Assembly (NCBI RefSeq): GCF_029867415.1
Contig: NC_081186.1
Location: forward strand, 29,701,915 to 29,765,914
Length of the DNA: 64,000 nt
Source: Vicia villosa
Lineage: Eukaryota > Streptophyta > Magnoliopsida > Fabales > Fabaceae
Direction of reading: 5' to 3'
The notes below the pieces were generated by a model. That model had not been told where the DNA came from. It searched no databases and saw only the letters and a program-made list of their open reading frames with translations. The translations under genes were made by a program, and so were the position numbers. Every line of letters starts with the position of its first letter. Position 1 is the stretch's first letter. Positions 34,251-45,386 of this stretch are shown here, piece after piece.

Positions 34251-34509
34251 TGATAACGCGAAAATGTATCACATACTTGACTTGATTTAAATAGACTATG
34301 TCTCTATTTTATTTTAATTAAGTTGCTTTTTATTCGTATTATGTCGGTATTTTCTATGTTTTCAGGTTTTCATTAATTACAAGGCATGATGAAAAAAGTC
34401 GCAAAAATGGATAAGAATCGAGCTTAAAACCACAAAAAAAGAATACATGGAGAAAGAGAATATATATATATAAATAAATGAATGTTTGCCCCATATATAT
34501 ATTTAATTG

Positions 34510-34591
<82 letters not shown>

Positions 34592-36241
34592 TAATGTGAC
34601 GTTTGTCACATTTTTGTGTGACGGTTGTCACCCAACAAGTGTGCCGACCGGCACTAGCAAAAACAAACTGACCCACGTCACAAGATGTCTTACCGAACGG
34701 CAGCCATGTCTTCATGGAGGGAGACGCCCGTCCCAGCAAAGTGGGCCAGCCCATTACCTCTCAAGACGCCCGTCTCCAGGACCCGACATGGAGAAACCCA
34801 CGTCTCACATTCTGAGACGCCTGTCTCCCACCTTTTTCTCCACTTGAGACGCACGTCTCAATGACTTCCTCAATTCTCCTATTTTCATGCCACGCTCTAA
34901 GTCAAAGTGGGCTACATTTCAGGAAGGTTAAGGCCACGATTCAAGGAAATGGAAGTTAGGAGGAAGCACTATATAAAGAACCGGATATTCACGTAAAAGG
35001 GGTTGGACCATCCTTTGTCCCAGCCATAGTCTTTCTTTCGTATTATTTTCTTATTCCAACAATTTAATTTCAGCACTTATTTTCTATTTTCTTTCATCTT
35101 TTCTCACAACAATTTCAACACCAGAAATTGTTGTGAACCTTTAACTGGTCTAACCTTATGTTAGATCATAGTATTTTAATCCCTTGTTTTTTTTATTTGA
35201 TGGAAGAATTCTAAGAACAGATATAACCGGCTTGTGGTGGAATGCTCTCTATTTCAAGATTCAAGAATTAATTCAAGTTATTCTTTCAGGTTTTTATTTT
35301 GTATAGTTTATTTAATTTATAGTTTTATATTCCTTGCTTATAATTATTGAATATGTCTAAATATATTAATTACGATTGTTTATGCATGTTTAATTTAATA
35401 AGTATGTCTGAATAATTTAATCAGATGTCGTTATGTAAAGTAATCTAACCGAAGGGATCCGAAAAAAGTTGGCCTAAATATGTTTTATTAAAAATCACCT
35501 GTTTCTGGTTTTTGTGTTTAATGGTATTTACTAAAGTTATAAAATCAACAGAGGGAGAGTTTGAAATTTTAGAACTGATTAAGGTTAAATCAATAGAGCG
35601 AGAGTTTGAGATCTTTAACCAGATAGTAGACACAAGACATTAGTTTTAAGGACATCGAGAGCGTATTAAAACTAATTAGATATTATTTATTTTCAAAAAG
35701 TGTTTTTAAACTCAACACGGGACAGCGAGAGCGTACGTTAGGGAATATTAGCATAATCTGAGTCAACAGAGCGAGAGTTTGAGACAAGGATTTTTAAATA
35801 ATAATATCTGCATGAAAAAGGCATTTTATTAATTATGATGTTTTCAAAAAGCGTTTCTGAATCTGGTGGGATGGCGAGAGCGTACATAATGAGTTAGGAT
35901 CGTAGTCTGAATCTATAGGGCGAGAGTTTGAGAGGAGTACTTTTAAATGACATAGTTAGTAATGATTTTTGATTTAATAAGAATATGGCCAATGAAACTT
36001 CGGATTACCTGAGTTAGACGAATTACGTACTGATATCCGCGTATTAATATTTTTATCTAGATTTAGGATTTTAGTTTCCCCTTATAAACAATTCAAATAT
36101 CATTAGCCTTAGCTTTACATAGTAACTTTAGATAACAAGAGATCGATTTATAGTCCCCGTGGATTCGATATCTTTTGAAACTACACGACACGACTGTGCA
36201 CTTGCAGTCTTCCAACTAATAGATACATAAAGTCGCGATCA
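34251..36241 (+). repeat. Element C 3' LTR (1,991 bp)
   Basis: Partner of 24030-25931. It keeps the GAGACG inverted repeats (34801-34859), the TATA box (34970-34977) and the GCGAGAG series (35550-35930). The (TA)n run is longer here. It is followed by GTGTT, the presumed target-site duplication. Confidence 0.95.
34514..34587. repeat. (TA)n microsatellite in C 3' LTR
   Basis: AT dinucleotide run of about 74 bp, at the same LTR position as 24231-24279. Confidence 0.97.
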
Positions 36242-36249
36242 GTGTTACA
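36242..36249 (+). repeat. Last 8 bp of the element H LTR
   Basis: GTGTTACA completes the LTR interrupted at 24029 (GAAGGG...GTGTTACA), an ending typical of Tekay-type LTRs. Directly after it, copia gag coding begins, so H's integration site in element D is at 36249/36250; its left partner lies outside the window. Confidence 0.65.
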
Positions 36250-36901
36250 GGACACACTGGTCAGATGTTACGGTGGTGACGCGTCAGTGAAGAAGGTGAA
36301 GCTTGAGTCCTTGAGAAAGCAGTACGAGAATCTCAACATGAAGAATAACGAGAAGGTTTCTGAGTACATCTCCAGAGTGATTCTGATCACTAATGAGATG
36401 AAAACTTGTGGAGAAACCCTTTTTCAACAAGTAATCATAGAGAAGGTATTGAGGTCTCTTACTCCTCAATTTGAACATTCTAAAGATCTGGACACCATGA
36501 GAATAGAATAGCTGCAAAGCAATCTAGAGGCGCAAGAGTTGTGTCTGACTGAAAGAACCTCTGAGAGGGAGGTTGAGTAGGCTCTGAAAGCCTCTTTTGT
36601 CAAGAAGGACCAAAAGCATTCTTGGTCAGAAGCCAAGAATAGACGTGGTGATAGATTCAAGAAGTCAGAAACCTCTACCTCTGATGAGAAGAAACATCAT
36701 AATGGAAAATAGAAGTTTGATAAGAAGAAGGTTCAATGTTACTGTTGCAAGCAGTTTGGCCATTTCGCTAAAGATTGGTGGTCATACAAGGGAAGGAAAT
36801 CAAAAGAAGAAAATATATCCAGAGGAGATTTTGATGATGAACCTGAGCTATGGATGGCTTATGAGTCTGATGGAAAGTGTTTGGCGGATTGGTGGTATAT
36901 G
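36250..36901 (+). pseudogene. Element D: Ty1/copia gag fragment
   Basis: Copia-type gag (UBN2-like) in + orientation. It contains KVKLESLRKQYENLNMKNNE, VSEYISRVILITNEM and VIIEKVLRSLTPQFEH, then a basic region and a damaged zinc knuckle CYCCKQFGHFAKDWW in which the last cysteine has become tryptophan. Stops and frame changes occur at 36509-36511, near 36580 and near 36710. The N-terminal half is missing because element H inserted at 36250. The reading stops at 36901, where Sirevirus E interrupts, and resumes at 47998. Confidence 0.87.
36897..36901. repeat. Target-site duplication ATATG (left copy)
   Basis: Matches 47998-48002 exactly; it splits the copia coding region of element D. Confidence 0.95.
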
Positions 36902-38045
36902 TGAAGGATAGAAAAACACTTAGAAAGGGGGGTTTAAATAAGTGTTACTTTGAAAACTCTTAAGATAAAAACAATGAACACAATATTTTTATCCAGGTTC
37001 GTTGTTAACGAAACTACTCCAGTCCACCCCATTAGAGTGATTTACCTCAACTGAGGATTCAATCCACTAATCAATCTTGATTACAATGGTTGTCCACTTA
37101 GAAACACTCTAAGTCTTCTAGAGTATACTGATCACACCTTGATCACTCTAGGAAATCAACACTTAGAAACTTCTAAGTCTTCTAGAGTCTACTGATCTCA
37201 CTGATCACTCTAGGAACCTTTTTACAAATCAATGTAAAATAAATGTTTACAAGCGTATTCAAATGCTTCTTAAAAAGCTATAATCACAACTATGATATTT
37301 CTTTTAAGTTATAAGCTTATCACTCACTAAATATTACAAAGAATGTGAGCTTGAAGATGAAGTTTGTATGTTTTGATTTCAGTAGCGTTTTTGTATTCTT
37401 GCAAGAGTTGTTCGTAATTGCTTCTGATCAGAACTTCATATTTATAGGCATTTTGAGAAGATGACCGTTGAACTGCATTTAATGCGTTGCGTGACTGGAC
37501 AACTTTGGATTTAATGTTTTCACTATTTTGTCAACTACCTCGAGCCATGCTTTTCTTTGCTTTTACTGACTTTGCCTTTTGTAGCTTCTAACATTCCTTT
37601 TGTCAGTCAGAGATTAGACTTCGTAGCCTATCATCTAGTACTAACTTCTGATCTCAGATTTTGTGACTACAACGTTTGAATAATCAGAATCAGAGTTACA
37701 GCATGGTGCAGAGCATCTTATTGTCTTCTGACTTTGAAGTGCTTTAGCGTGATACCATGAGAGCTTCAGTGCTTCTGCTTCTAATCTCAAGTTCTTATGA
37801 TGCTTCATAGACCATGTTCTGATTCTGCTTGACCATCTTCTGATGTCTTGCGAGAGCATGTTCTGATGTTGCAATCCTAAACCTTCTGAGTCAGTGCTTC
37901 TTGGCACTGAATTATGCATACTCCTTACATATTTCCTAAAATGGAAAATGCATAGGATTAGAGTACCACATTGTCTTATACAAAATTCATATACATTGTT
38001 ATCATCAAAACAAGAATATTGATCAGAACAAATCTTGTTCTAACA
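36902..38045 (-). repeat. Element E 3' LTR (1,144 bp)
   Basis: In + orientation it starts TGAAGGATAGAAAAACAC and ends CTTGTTCTAACA. Same length as the partner at 46854-47997. It is rich in short TTCTGA/TCAGAA motifs, as is the 3' non-coding part of the element. Confidence 0.96.
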
Positions 38046-38058
38046 ATCTCCCCTTTTT
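38046..38058 (-). other. Primary polypurine tract of element E
   Basis: On the - strand AAAAAGGGGAGAT precedes the LTR start TGTTAGAACAAG directly. Confidence 0.88.
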
Positions 38059-39040
38059 GATGATGACAAAAACATATATAATTGATATGAATTTGCAATC
38101 AGAATATCAGATGACAAAAGATAATTACACATATATAGCATAAGCATATAATCAGAGTGTGTGAATATGTCTCCCCCTGAAATGAATACTGGAATAATTT
38201 ATAAATAAAGGACTTCCCTGAGTATTTTTCATTTCAGCAGAGACGTTCACTTTTCCTAGAGCTTTAGAATATTCAGAGCTTCTGCTTCTTGCTTCAATAG
38301 GACAGCTTCAGAGCTTTGAATTTCTTCTTAGTTGTCATAGCATGCTTGATTAAAACAGAACATTCTTGAATGTATCAGAGCATCATCAGAGCATCTTTAC
38401 ATCCTGAAATGTTTCAGAACATACTAGACAAAAAAATATCAGAACATGAATGTATCAAAGCATAACGTGAATGTATCAGAGCATTCTTTGAAGACTATCA
38501 TGTATCAGAGCATTCTTAATGAATAGCATATATCAGAGCATATAAGATGAAGAAAAAGTTTCAGAGCATATTCTCAACCGAGAACATCAGAGCATTCTAC
38601 GAATGACTATTAGAACATTCTTCTTCTTGATTCTGATCTTGAAGCTTCACAACACTAAGCTTGCTTCAATTTTTCAAGAGCATGCTTCTTTATAGAGTTG
38701 CCTTTCCTCATATATTTGCTTCTCATGTTGAGCTTTTTCAGAATATCTTCAATCATGCAAAAAATCTCAAAGACATAGAACTTGCAAATAATGTTAGGAA
38801 TGTTAAGACTCGATCCCATCATCTGATATAATAAATCAAATCAATTATCATGTTTCTCCCCCTTTTTGTCATAACATCAAAAAGCATTAAAAATATTCAG
38901 ATGATAAAACAACATAAAGTGAAGAAGATAATATTTCAATGATTAACAAAATATATCAGAAGAATACAAAATGGATAGAAGCAGATGCAAGAAACAAATG
39001 CAAGAAACAAAGAGACATCTAAGACCAAGACACACTACGA
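38059..39040 (-). other. Element E 3' non-coding region with extra purine tracts
   Basis: No supported frame. Two further purine tracts on the - strand lie at 38170-38179 (TCAGGGGGAG) and 38854-38869 (GACAAAAAGGGGGAGAA). Multiple polypurine tracts before the 3' LTR are a known Sirevirus trait. The region also has many copies of ATCAGAGCAT, around 38370-38600, forming a loose array. Confidence 0.8.
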
Positions 39041-41370
39041 CTAGCCTAGTTTAGAAACTATCTTGGCCAGAAGGTTTTGAATCTCAGCAGTGCTTTCAGT
39101 ATGCGTCTTCATAAAGGATCTGAATTCATCGTGAGTTTCCTCATGCTTATCCAGACGAGAAGCAAGATCAGCTTGATTCTGTTGAAGAGCCTTCATAGTG
39201 TTCACCAGAACAAAAGGTCCAGTAGAAGAAGCCTCAAAGCTATTGTCCAAAGCAGTAGGATTCTCAACAGCAGCATCGACCATAAGAACATCAGCTTGAT
39301 TTTCCTTAAGAGGAGGTTGAATAGCAGAATGATTCTCTATGGCTTGTTTCACAGCACCATCTTCTGCTTCAGAAGCATCTTCAGTATAATCAGGAGAGGG
39401 GATTTCAGAATCAGAATTCTCAAGAGCCAAAAGAATTGCAGCCAAGTTCTTTGGAGGTGTAGGAGCAGCAGGTTCTGATGGGTATTTAACTTCTAGATAT
39501 ACCATATTTGGTGCCTTAGCAGAGGGATTCTCCCTTAACCAGTTGAATAAGAACATAAAGTCTCCAGTCAGAACGTGGAGTTGAGGCTCCCACACAACCA
39601 TAGCCAGCAGATGAAGTTCTTCAAGCTCATCAATAAATTCCTTCTCTTCAAGCGATTTCCAACTTCTGACGGGGTGATAGTACTTACCATCATCTAACTC
39701 CAAAAAGTAGCCAGAAGATCCAGTACTTTCAGCCAAGCATCTCTTCTGGATGTTCAAAAAATCAGTTTGAAACTCCTTCTTAAAGACTTTCCAAAACTTG
39801 CAAAGAACAACATGATCCACCTTGGATTCATGAGCAGCTTTCAAAGTCTCCAATCCAGTTCGGACCTTATAGTTCAATAATTCATAACAAGCATTGATAG
39901 AGGGTTCAAGAGGATTGAAAGCGAAACAATAATCGGGGTAAATAAGACTATAGGGTTTTGATTCTCTTGAGAACAAAGCAAGGGTGGTAGAAGATGAAGA
40001 ATTTGTGGTGGAGGTGGTTGAGAGGATATTTTCAGAAGGAAGATGAGGAGAGATAGCATTTTGGGATTGAGGGATTAGAAAAGGTGTAGAAAGAAGTGGT
40101 TGGTTTCTGTTTGTGGTGATGGAAGAAGATGGAGTGACACAAGGAGGAGGCTTTTTCTGAGGGGGACGGTCAGAAGAAACATAAATTTTATGAATGAGCT
40201 TCTCAAGCTGTTCATCAGTTCTTTTAGGTTTGATATTTTCTTTAGGTTTCTTCTTCTTCTTTGCTTGCTTAGAAGCAGGTCCTTCTTCTGTGGCCTTTCT
40301 CTTCAATTTCTTTTCTTTCTTCTTCTTTTCCTTCTTTCTTAACTCATCCAGAGATGGAAGAGTTCTTCCTCGAATCCATGCAGGATCAACAGAAGTTTGA
40401 GCTTCAACGCATGACTTCCGATAGCGTTTAACAAATTTGTCGATCTCCTATTTGAACATATGAGAAAAACCCACAACAGGAGTTCTTCTAGTCAGAATAT
40501 CTGGAAACATTGTTGAAGGAGTGGTCACTTCTTCAATCAGCTGCATCCTTTTTAGAGTCTGAGCATTCAGAATGACCCCTTGGATAGCAGTCAAGTTCTT
40601 AGATGGGCCAACTGTTCTCAGAACATCTAACAAGCCACTCTCAATCAGAATATCTGAAATCATCCTTCCAAAAGGGATAGTATTCCTCTTGAGGTTGGGA
40701 AACTTCAGACGTTCTTCATCTCTTGTTTATTCAATATTAGTCTTCAGATGATGAAAAAGAATGTGTGGTAGATTAACTCTCATGCCTTTTTCAATACAAA
40801 ATAATATATACTTCTGATCCTGATTGACATAGGTAGCAGTGCTTGATGATTTTCTATGATAGAGAGATCCTAGAATGATCTCAGCCCATACTCTGTAGGA
40901 AGGTTTCAAGGTAGTAGTTAAAGTGGAGGCAATACCAGAAGTAAACAACTCTCGATCAACTTTCTCCCAATTAGTTCTTCCACGAAGAGCATCAGTGATT
41001 CCATCCAAAACATCAAGACCATACAGTTTCCTTGTCAGTTTCTCAGTCACAACAACTTCATGCCCTAGCACGAAGGAGATGATAGCAGTTGAAGTAACCG
41101 TTGCACGAGTCCAGAAATCCTTAACCAATATAGCATAAACTGGTCCAATCAACCTTTCAAAGTAGTTTGACCATTCTTGTATCAGCATAGCAGTTTTGGT
41201 TTTGAAATCATGTGCCATAAGATTTTCAAAATCCACCATTGTTTCGCAGAGAACCTCCAATTCATTAAAAGGAAATCGAACACGACTTCAAAGGAGTAAA
41301 TGCAGATCGCTTTTGATGAACTTGTTGTTGCGATGATACCTTGTGTTGAATATTCGAAGATGAAGCCATG
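39041..41370 (-). pseudogene. Element E env-like coding region, broken
   Basis: Downstream of RNase H a long reading starts at the ATG at 41370 (MASSSNIQHKVSSQQQ). It has a one-base frameshift near 41266, then a single frame to 39041 with two in-frame stops (40727-40729 and 40448-40450), about 775 codons in all. The first half is globular (RGRTNWEKVDRELFTSGI). The middle is a strongly basic lysine-rich tract, then a Ser/Thr/Pro-rich stretch, then a second globular part (KFWKVFKKEFQTDFLN) and a C-terminal predicted coiled coil (MKALQQNQADLASRLDKHEE). No clear signal peptide or transmembrane segment is seen, so the name env-like reflects position in the Sirevirus family only; its real role is unknown. 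Confidence 0.8.
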
Positions 41371-41838
41371 GATTCACACTGAGATTCAGGTTTAGAACTA
41401 GGGTTTATGCAAAACGAGAAAGATGAACAATGATAGACAATGAACAAAGATAGAGAAAGTAAAAAGATGAAATGATATGGAGATGAGTTTATATAGGCAC
41501 GAATTTGAAATGAAATGCAATCTGTTTCTGAATGAACAGGATTGCAGAAAATCAATGCATTTAATGTTGAGTGACATTAGGGAAAAACGTGATATTTGAA
41601 ATGATTTGCACAGTTACCTAGGGCGGCGTCTCATCAACTGCACGCATGCTTGTCCCTTTAGAGTGAGCACATGTTCATCTTCTGGAATAGCTAGTGACAA
41701 CTTTTTTGCTTTAAAAGAGATTCTGAGTCAACTTAGACATATGAAACTTTAGCTATAACAGAATCAGAATATCTAACTGACTAACCATCAGAATTTCTTA
41801 TAACAAGAAAACTTATCATTTCAAATCTAGTCCATATA
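41371..41838 (-). other. Spacer between RNase H and env-like region of E
   Basis: AT-rich with no supported frame. It includes a short TATATAAACTC-like - strand stretch near 41490, which could be a promoter for the env-like message; this is speculative. Confidence 0.45.
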
Positions 41839-42510
41839 TCAGAACTTCTCATCCTTTAATTCTGGGCATAAATCCATACTTATATTCTTCAGAATGAACT
41901 TAAACCTATCTTCAGCAAGGGGTTTTGTAAAGATATCAGCCCATTGATGGTCTGTATCAACAAAGTTTAAAGATAGAACACCCTTTTGAACATAGTCCCT
42001 AATGAAATGATGTTTAATCTCAATATGTTTAGCTTTGGAATGTAATATTGGATTCTTAGATAAACATATAGCAGAAGTATTATCACAGAAGATAGGAATG
42101 CTACTCTCATATATCTTATAATCTTCTAGCTGACTCTTCATCCAGAGCATCTGTGTACTACATCCAGCAGCAGCAACATATTTTGCTTCTGTTGTAGAGA
42201 GGGAAATTGTAGCTTGCTTCTTGCTGTACCAGGAGATTCGGTGACTTCCAAGAAATTGACAACTTCCAGAAGTGCTTTTCCTTTCAACTATATCTCCAGC
42301 GTAATCAGCATCACACAATCCTACTAAGTTGTATTCTTCAAATCTTCTGTAGACTAAACCAACATTAGTAGTACCTTTCAGATACCTCAGAATTCTCTTA
42401 ACAGTTGTTAAGTGAGATTCTCTAGGATCTGATTGGAATCTTGCACACAGACAAACACTGAATAAAATATCAGGTCTAGAAGCAGTAAGATATAGAAGAG
42501 ATCCAATCAT
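41839..42510 (-). pseudogene. Element E RNase H
   Basis: Copia RNase H domain: SLLYLTASRPDILFSVCLCA at the start, then GLCDADYAGDIVERKSTSG, STTEAKYVAAAGCSTQ, FCDNTSAICLSKNP and HIEIKHHFIRDYV, ending ADIFTKPLAEDRF. The catalytic acidic residues (D, E, D) are visible. It should be continuous with the RT upstream, but a frameshift lies between 42510 and 42548. Confidence 0.93.
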
Positions 42511-42545
42511 ACCTCTGTAGAGCTTCTAACTACCTTCTTACTTAC

Positions 42546-43385
42546 CTAATCCTTACCTAGAACACACGTTGGATGCATAGGAGGTTTTGCTTCTTTGCTT
42601 TCTGAAAGATTAAACTTCTTCAGAAGTTCTTTCACATACTTGGTTTGATGAACATATGTTCCATCAAAAGTTTGATTGATCTGGATCCCAAGGAAGTACT
42701 TGAGTTCTCCCATCATGCTCATTTCAAACTCAGCCTGCATAGACTTAGAAAACTCCTTTCCAAGTGTAGCATTAGAGGTTCCAAAGATAATATCATCAAC
42801 ATAAATTTGGCAAATTAAAATATCCATTTTAAAGGTTTTACAAAAGAGAGTAGTATCCACTTGTCCTCTAGTGAAACCATTATCTAGAAGGAAAGAACTT
42901 AATCTTTCATACCAAGCTCTAGGAGCTTGCTTCAGGCCATATAATGATTTCTTTAATTTGAAAACATGTTCTGGAGACTTAGAGTCTTCAAAACCAGGAG
43001 GTTGGTGGACATATACTTCCTCATCTATATAACCATTTAAAAAGGCACTCTTAACATCCAACTGATACAGAGTGATGTTATGTTGAGTGGAAAAAGAAAT
43101 CAATAAGCGAATAGATTCTAACCTGGCCACTGGTGCAATGGTTTCTGTATAGTCTATGCCTTCTTGATGACTATAGCTCTGAGCAACCAGTCTGGCTTTG
43201 TTTCTTACAACTTCGCCTTTTTCGCTTAGCTTGTTTCTGAAGACCCACTTGGTTCCAATGATGTTGAATCCTTTTGGTCTAGGAACAAGATCCCATAAGT
43301 AATTCCTTGTAAATTGATTGAGTTCGTCTTGCATGGCAATTATCCAGTCAGCATCCTCAAGAGCTTGATCAACAGAAGTTGGCAT
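42546..43385 (-). pseudogene. Element E reverse transcriptase
   Basis: Copia RT: WIIAMQDELNQFTRN, GTKWVFRNKLSEKGEVVRNK, KARLVAQSYSHQEGIDYTET, QLDVKSAFLNGYIDEEVYV, LKKSLYGLKQAPRAWYERL, and the catalytic YVDDIIFG, then GELKYFLGIQI. The catalytic aspartates are present. Frameshifts separate it from the integrase region (43385/43453) and from RNase H. Confidence 0.95.
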
Positions 43386-43450
43386 TCTGCATTGTTCTTA
43401 AGGAATGATCTGGTTCTGATAGGATCTTTTTTCTTCCCAAGAATAACATC

Positions 43451-44920
43451 TTATGAGTGAGCAGAGGTGAGTCTAGAAGATCTTCTGATAGTTGGCTCTT
43501 CAGAAATTCTGAGATTTTCTAATGACCCAGCAACTTGATCTTCTGATACTTTGCCTCTGGGTTCTTCAGCTTCTGAGTTAGAGACTTCAATATCTGCAAA
43601 ATTCTCAAACTGCTTTGGCTTTTCAAGACCAAGCTTATCATCAAATCTGATATTGATTGATTCTTCAACAATCAATTTTTCAATATTGTATACTCTGTAG
43701 CCTTTTGAGCGTTCATAATATCCAAGAAGGAAACACTTCTGTGCCTTAGAATCAAACTTACTCAGATGATCTTTAGTGTTATGAATATAACATATACATC
43801 CAAAAGGATGAAAATAAGAAATGTTGGGCTTTCTGTTCTTCCATAATTCATAAGGAGTCTTATTAAGAATAGGTCTTATGGAGATTCTATTCTGAATATA
43901 ACATGAAGTATTTATTGCTTCTGCCCAGAAATGCTTAGCCATATTGGTCTCGTTGATCATGGTTCTGGCCATTTCTTGTAGAGTCCTATTATTTCGCTCT
44001 ACAACTCCATTTTGCTGTGGAGTTCTAGGGCAAGAGAAATCATGGGCAATACCATTTTCTTTGAAATAAATCTCAAAGAATCTGTTCTCAAATTCGCCAC
44101 CATGATCACTTCTGACCTTTATGATTTTACACTCTTTCTCAGATTGGATCTGAGTGCAAAAGTCAAAGAATACTGTATGAGACTCATCCTTGTGTTTCAA
44201 GAACTTTACCCATGTCCATATGCTATAATCATATACGATGAATAATCCATATTTCTTCCCTCTGACAGATGCTGTTTTGACTAGTCCAAACAGATAAATG
44301 TGCAGAAGTTCTATCGGCCTAGAGGAAGAAACAACATTCTTAGACTTGAATGCAGGTTTGGAAAACTTCCCTTTTTGACATGCTTCACAAAGAGCATCTG
44401 ATTTATATTTCAGATCAGGGAGTCCTCTGACCAGATTTAGTTTGTTAATCTGAGAAATCTTTCTCAAACTAGCATGGTCTAATCTTCTGTGCCAGACCCA
44501 TTGCTCTTCACTAACAGACAGAAGACAAGTTACCTTCTGATTCTTAAGATCTTGAAGATCAATCTTGTAATTGTTGTTCTTTCTCTTGCCTGTAAATAGG
44601 ATCGAGTAATCCTTCTGACTTACAGCTTTGCAAGACTTTTGATTGAAGATTATGTCATAACCATTGTCACTTAATTGACTTATGGACAATAAGTTATGAG
44701 CTAATCCATCTACAAGAAGTACATTTGTTATTGAAGGAGAGTTACCAATACTTATGGTTCCTGAGCTAATAATCTTGCCCTTCTGATCTCCTCCAAACTT
44801 GACTTCATCAGCAGACTTAAGCAACAGGTCTTGGAACATAGACCTTTTCCCCGTCATGTGACGCGAGCACCTAGAGTCTAGGTACCATGACATGTTCTGC
44901 TTTGTCTTCATTGCTGCCAA
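43451..44920 (-). pseudogene. Element E protease, GAG-pre-integrase and integrase, with changed catalytic residues
   Basis: The protease motif reads SWYLDSRCSRHMTGKRSMF, where the family has glycine after DS, so the active-site DSG is DSR. The zinc-binding pre-integrase domain follows (VWHRRLDHASLRKI, CEACQKGKFSK). In the integrase core the first acidic residue is replaced: LLHIYLFGLVKTAS has Tyr where the family has Asp. The second (VRSDHGGEFEN) and third (GVVERNNRTLQEMARTMI) are kept. A chain of conserved copia sequence follows to SRRLTSAHS-like ends. Both changes would be expected to abolish activity. Confidence 0.93.
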
Positions 44921-45386
44921 GGATATCTACAATAGAAATTATCTTCTCCTTAGGTACCCACATTTTCTTGGGTCCTTTCTTGTTAGTTTTCCTCAAGTTC
45001 TGATTGAACTTGGGTTTAGCATGATAAACAACAGGAGGTACAACATGATATTCCTTAGGTTGAGCAACATGATATTTTCTATTTTGTGTCACATGCTTCT
45101 TTTTGTGTGTAATGTGAAAGCTTTTAGTATGTGAGGTGAGCCTAATATCATGGGAGTGGCCATACTTGAACTGATCATACAATGGCTTGTATGTGATTTT
45201 CATATCATCTTCAGGTTCAAGTTTGTATGGGGTATCACCCTCATAACCTATGCCAACTCTCTTGTTTTCACTAACAACATATATCATAGAGGCAAGTTAA
45301 CTTCTACCAATACCTCTAGATAAGAACTTCCTGAAACTCAAGTCATATTATTTAAGAATATTGTTCAAGCTTGGAATAGATTTTTC
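44871..45386 (-). pseudogene. Element E gag-protease linker region
   Basis: A frame at 45287-44871 (histidine- and lysine-rich, with repeated KEYHVVPPVVYH-type motifs) joins gag and protease. Two stops lie between 45290 and 45386, and a frameshift near 44880-44920 separates it from the protease. No known domain. Confidence 0.7.

Larger units (their letters stand above)
24030..36241 (+). mobile_element. Element C: Athila-like, pol-less LTR retrotransposon
   Basis: Two LTRs (24030-25931 and 34251-36241) with TGATAACG and GCGATCA ends, a tRNA-Asp-type PBS and a polypurine tract define it. The flanks are GTATT on the left and GTGTT on the right, a 5-bp duplication with one difference, and the host LTR of element H is restored when C is removed. 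Internally there is one short broken coding region (26023-27212), no recognisable protease, RT or integrase, and a 3' untranslated region related to that of Athila element A. A fragment of Ogre (G) occupies about 27700-33690 in the opposite direction. Either C never had pol (non-autonomous) or lost it when G arrived. Confidence 0.87.

Noticed and set aside
37641..37919. 92-residue frame present in both LTRs of element E (also 47593-47871)
   Set aside because: LTR sequence rich in short repeats; duplicated only because LTRs are duplicated. No known domain.
41265..41555. 96-residue - strand frame with a hydrophobic N-terminal stretch, as a signal peptide for the env-like protein
   Set aside because: The hydrophobic part lies upstream of the more likely ATG at 41370 in AT-rich non-coding spacer; no evidence that it is translated.
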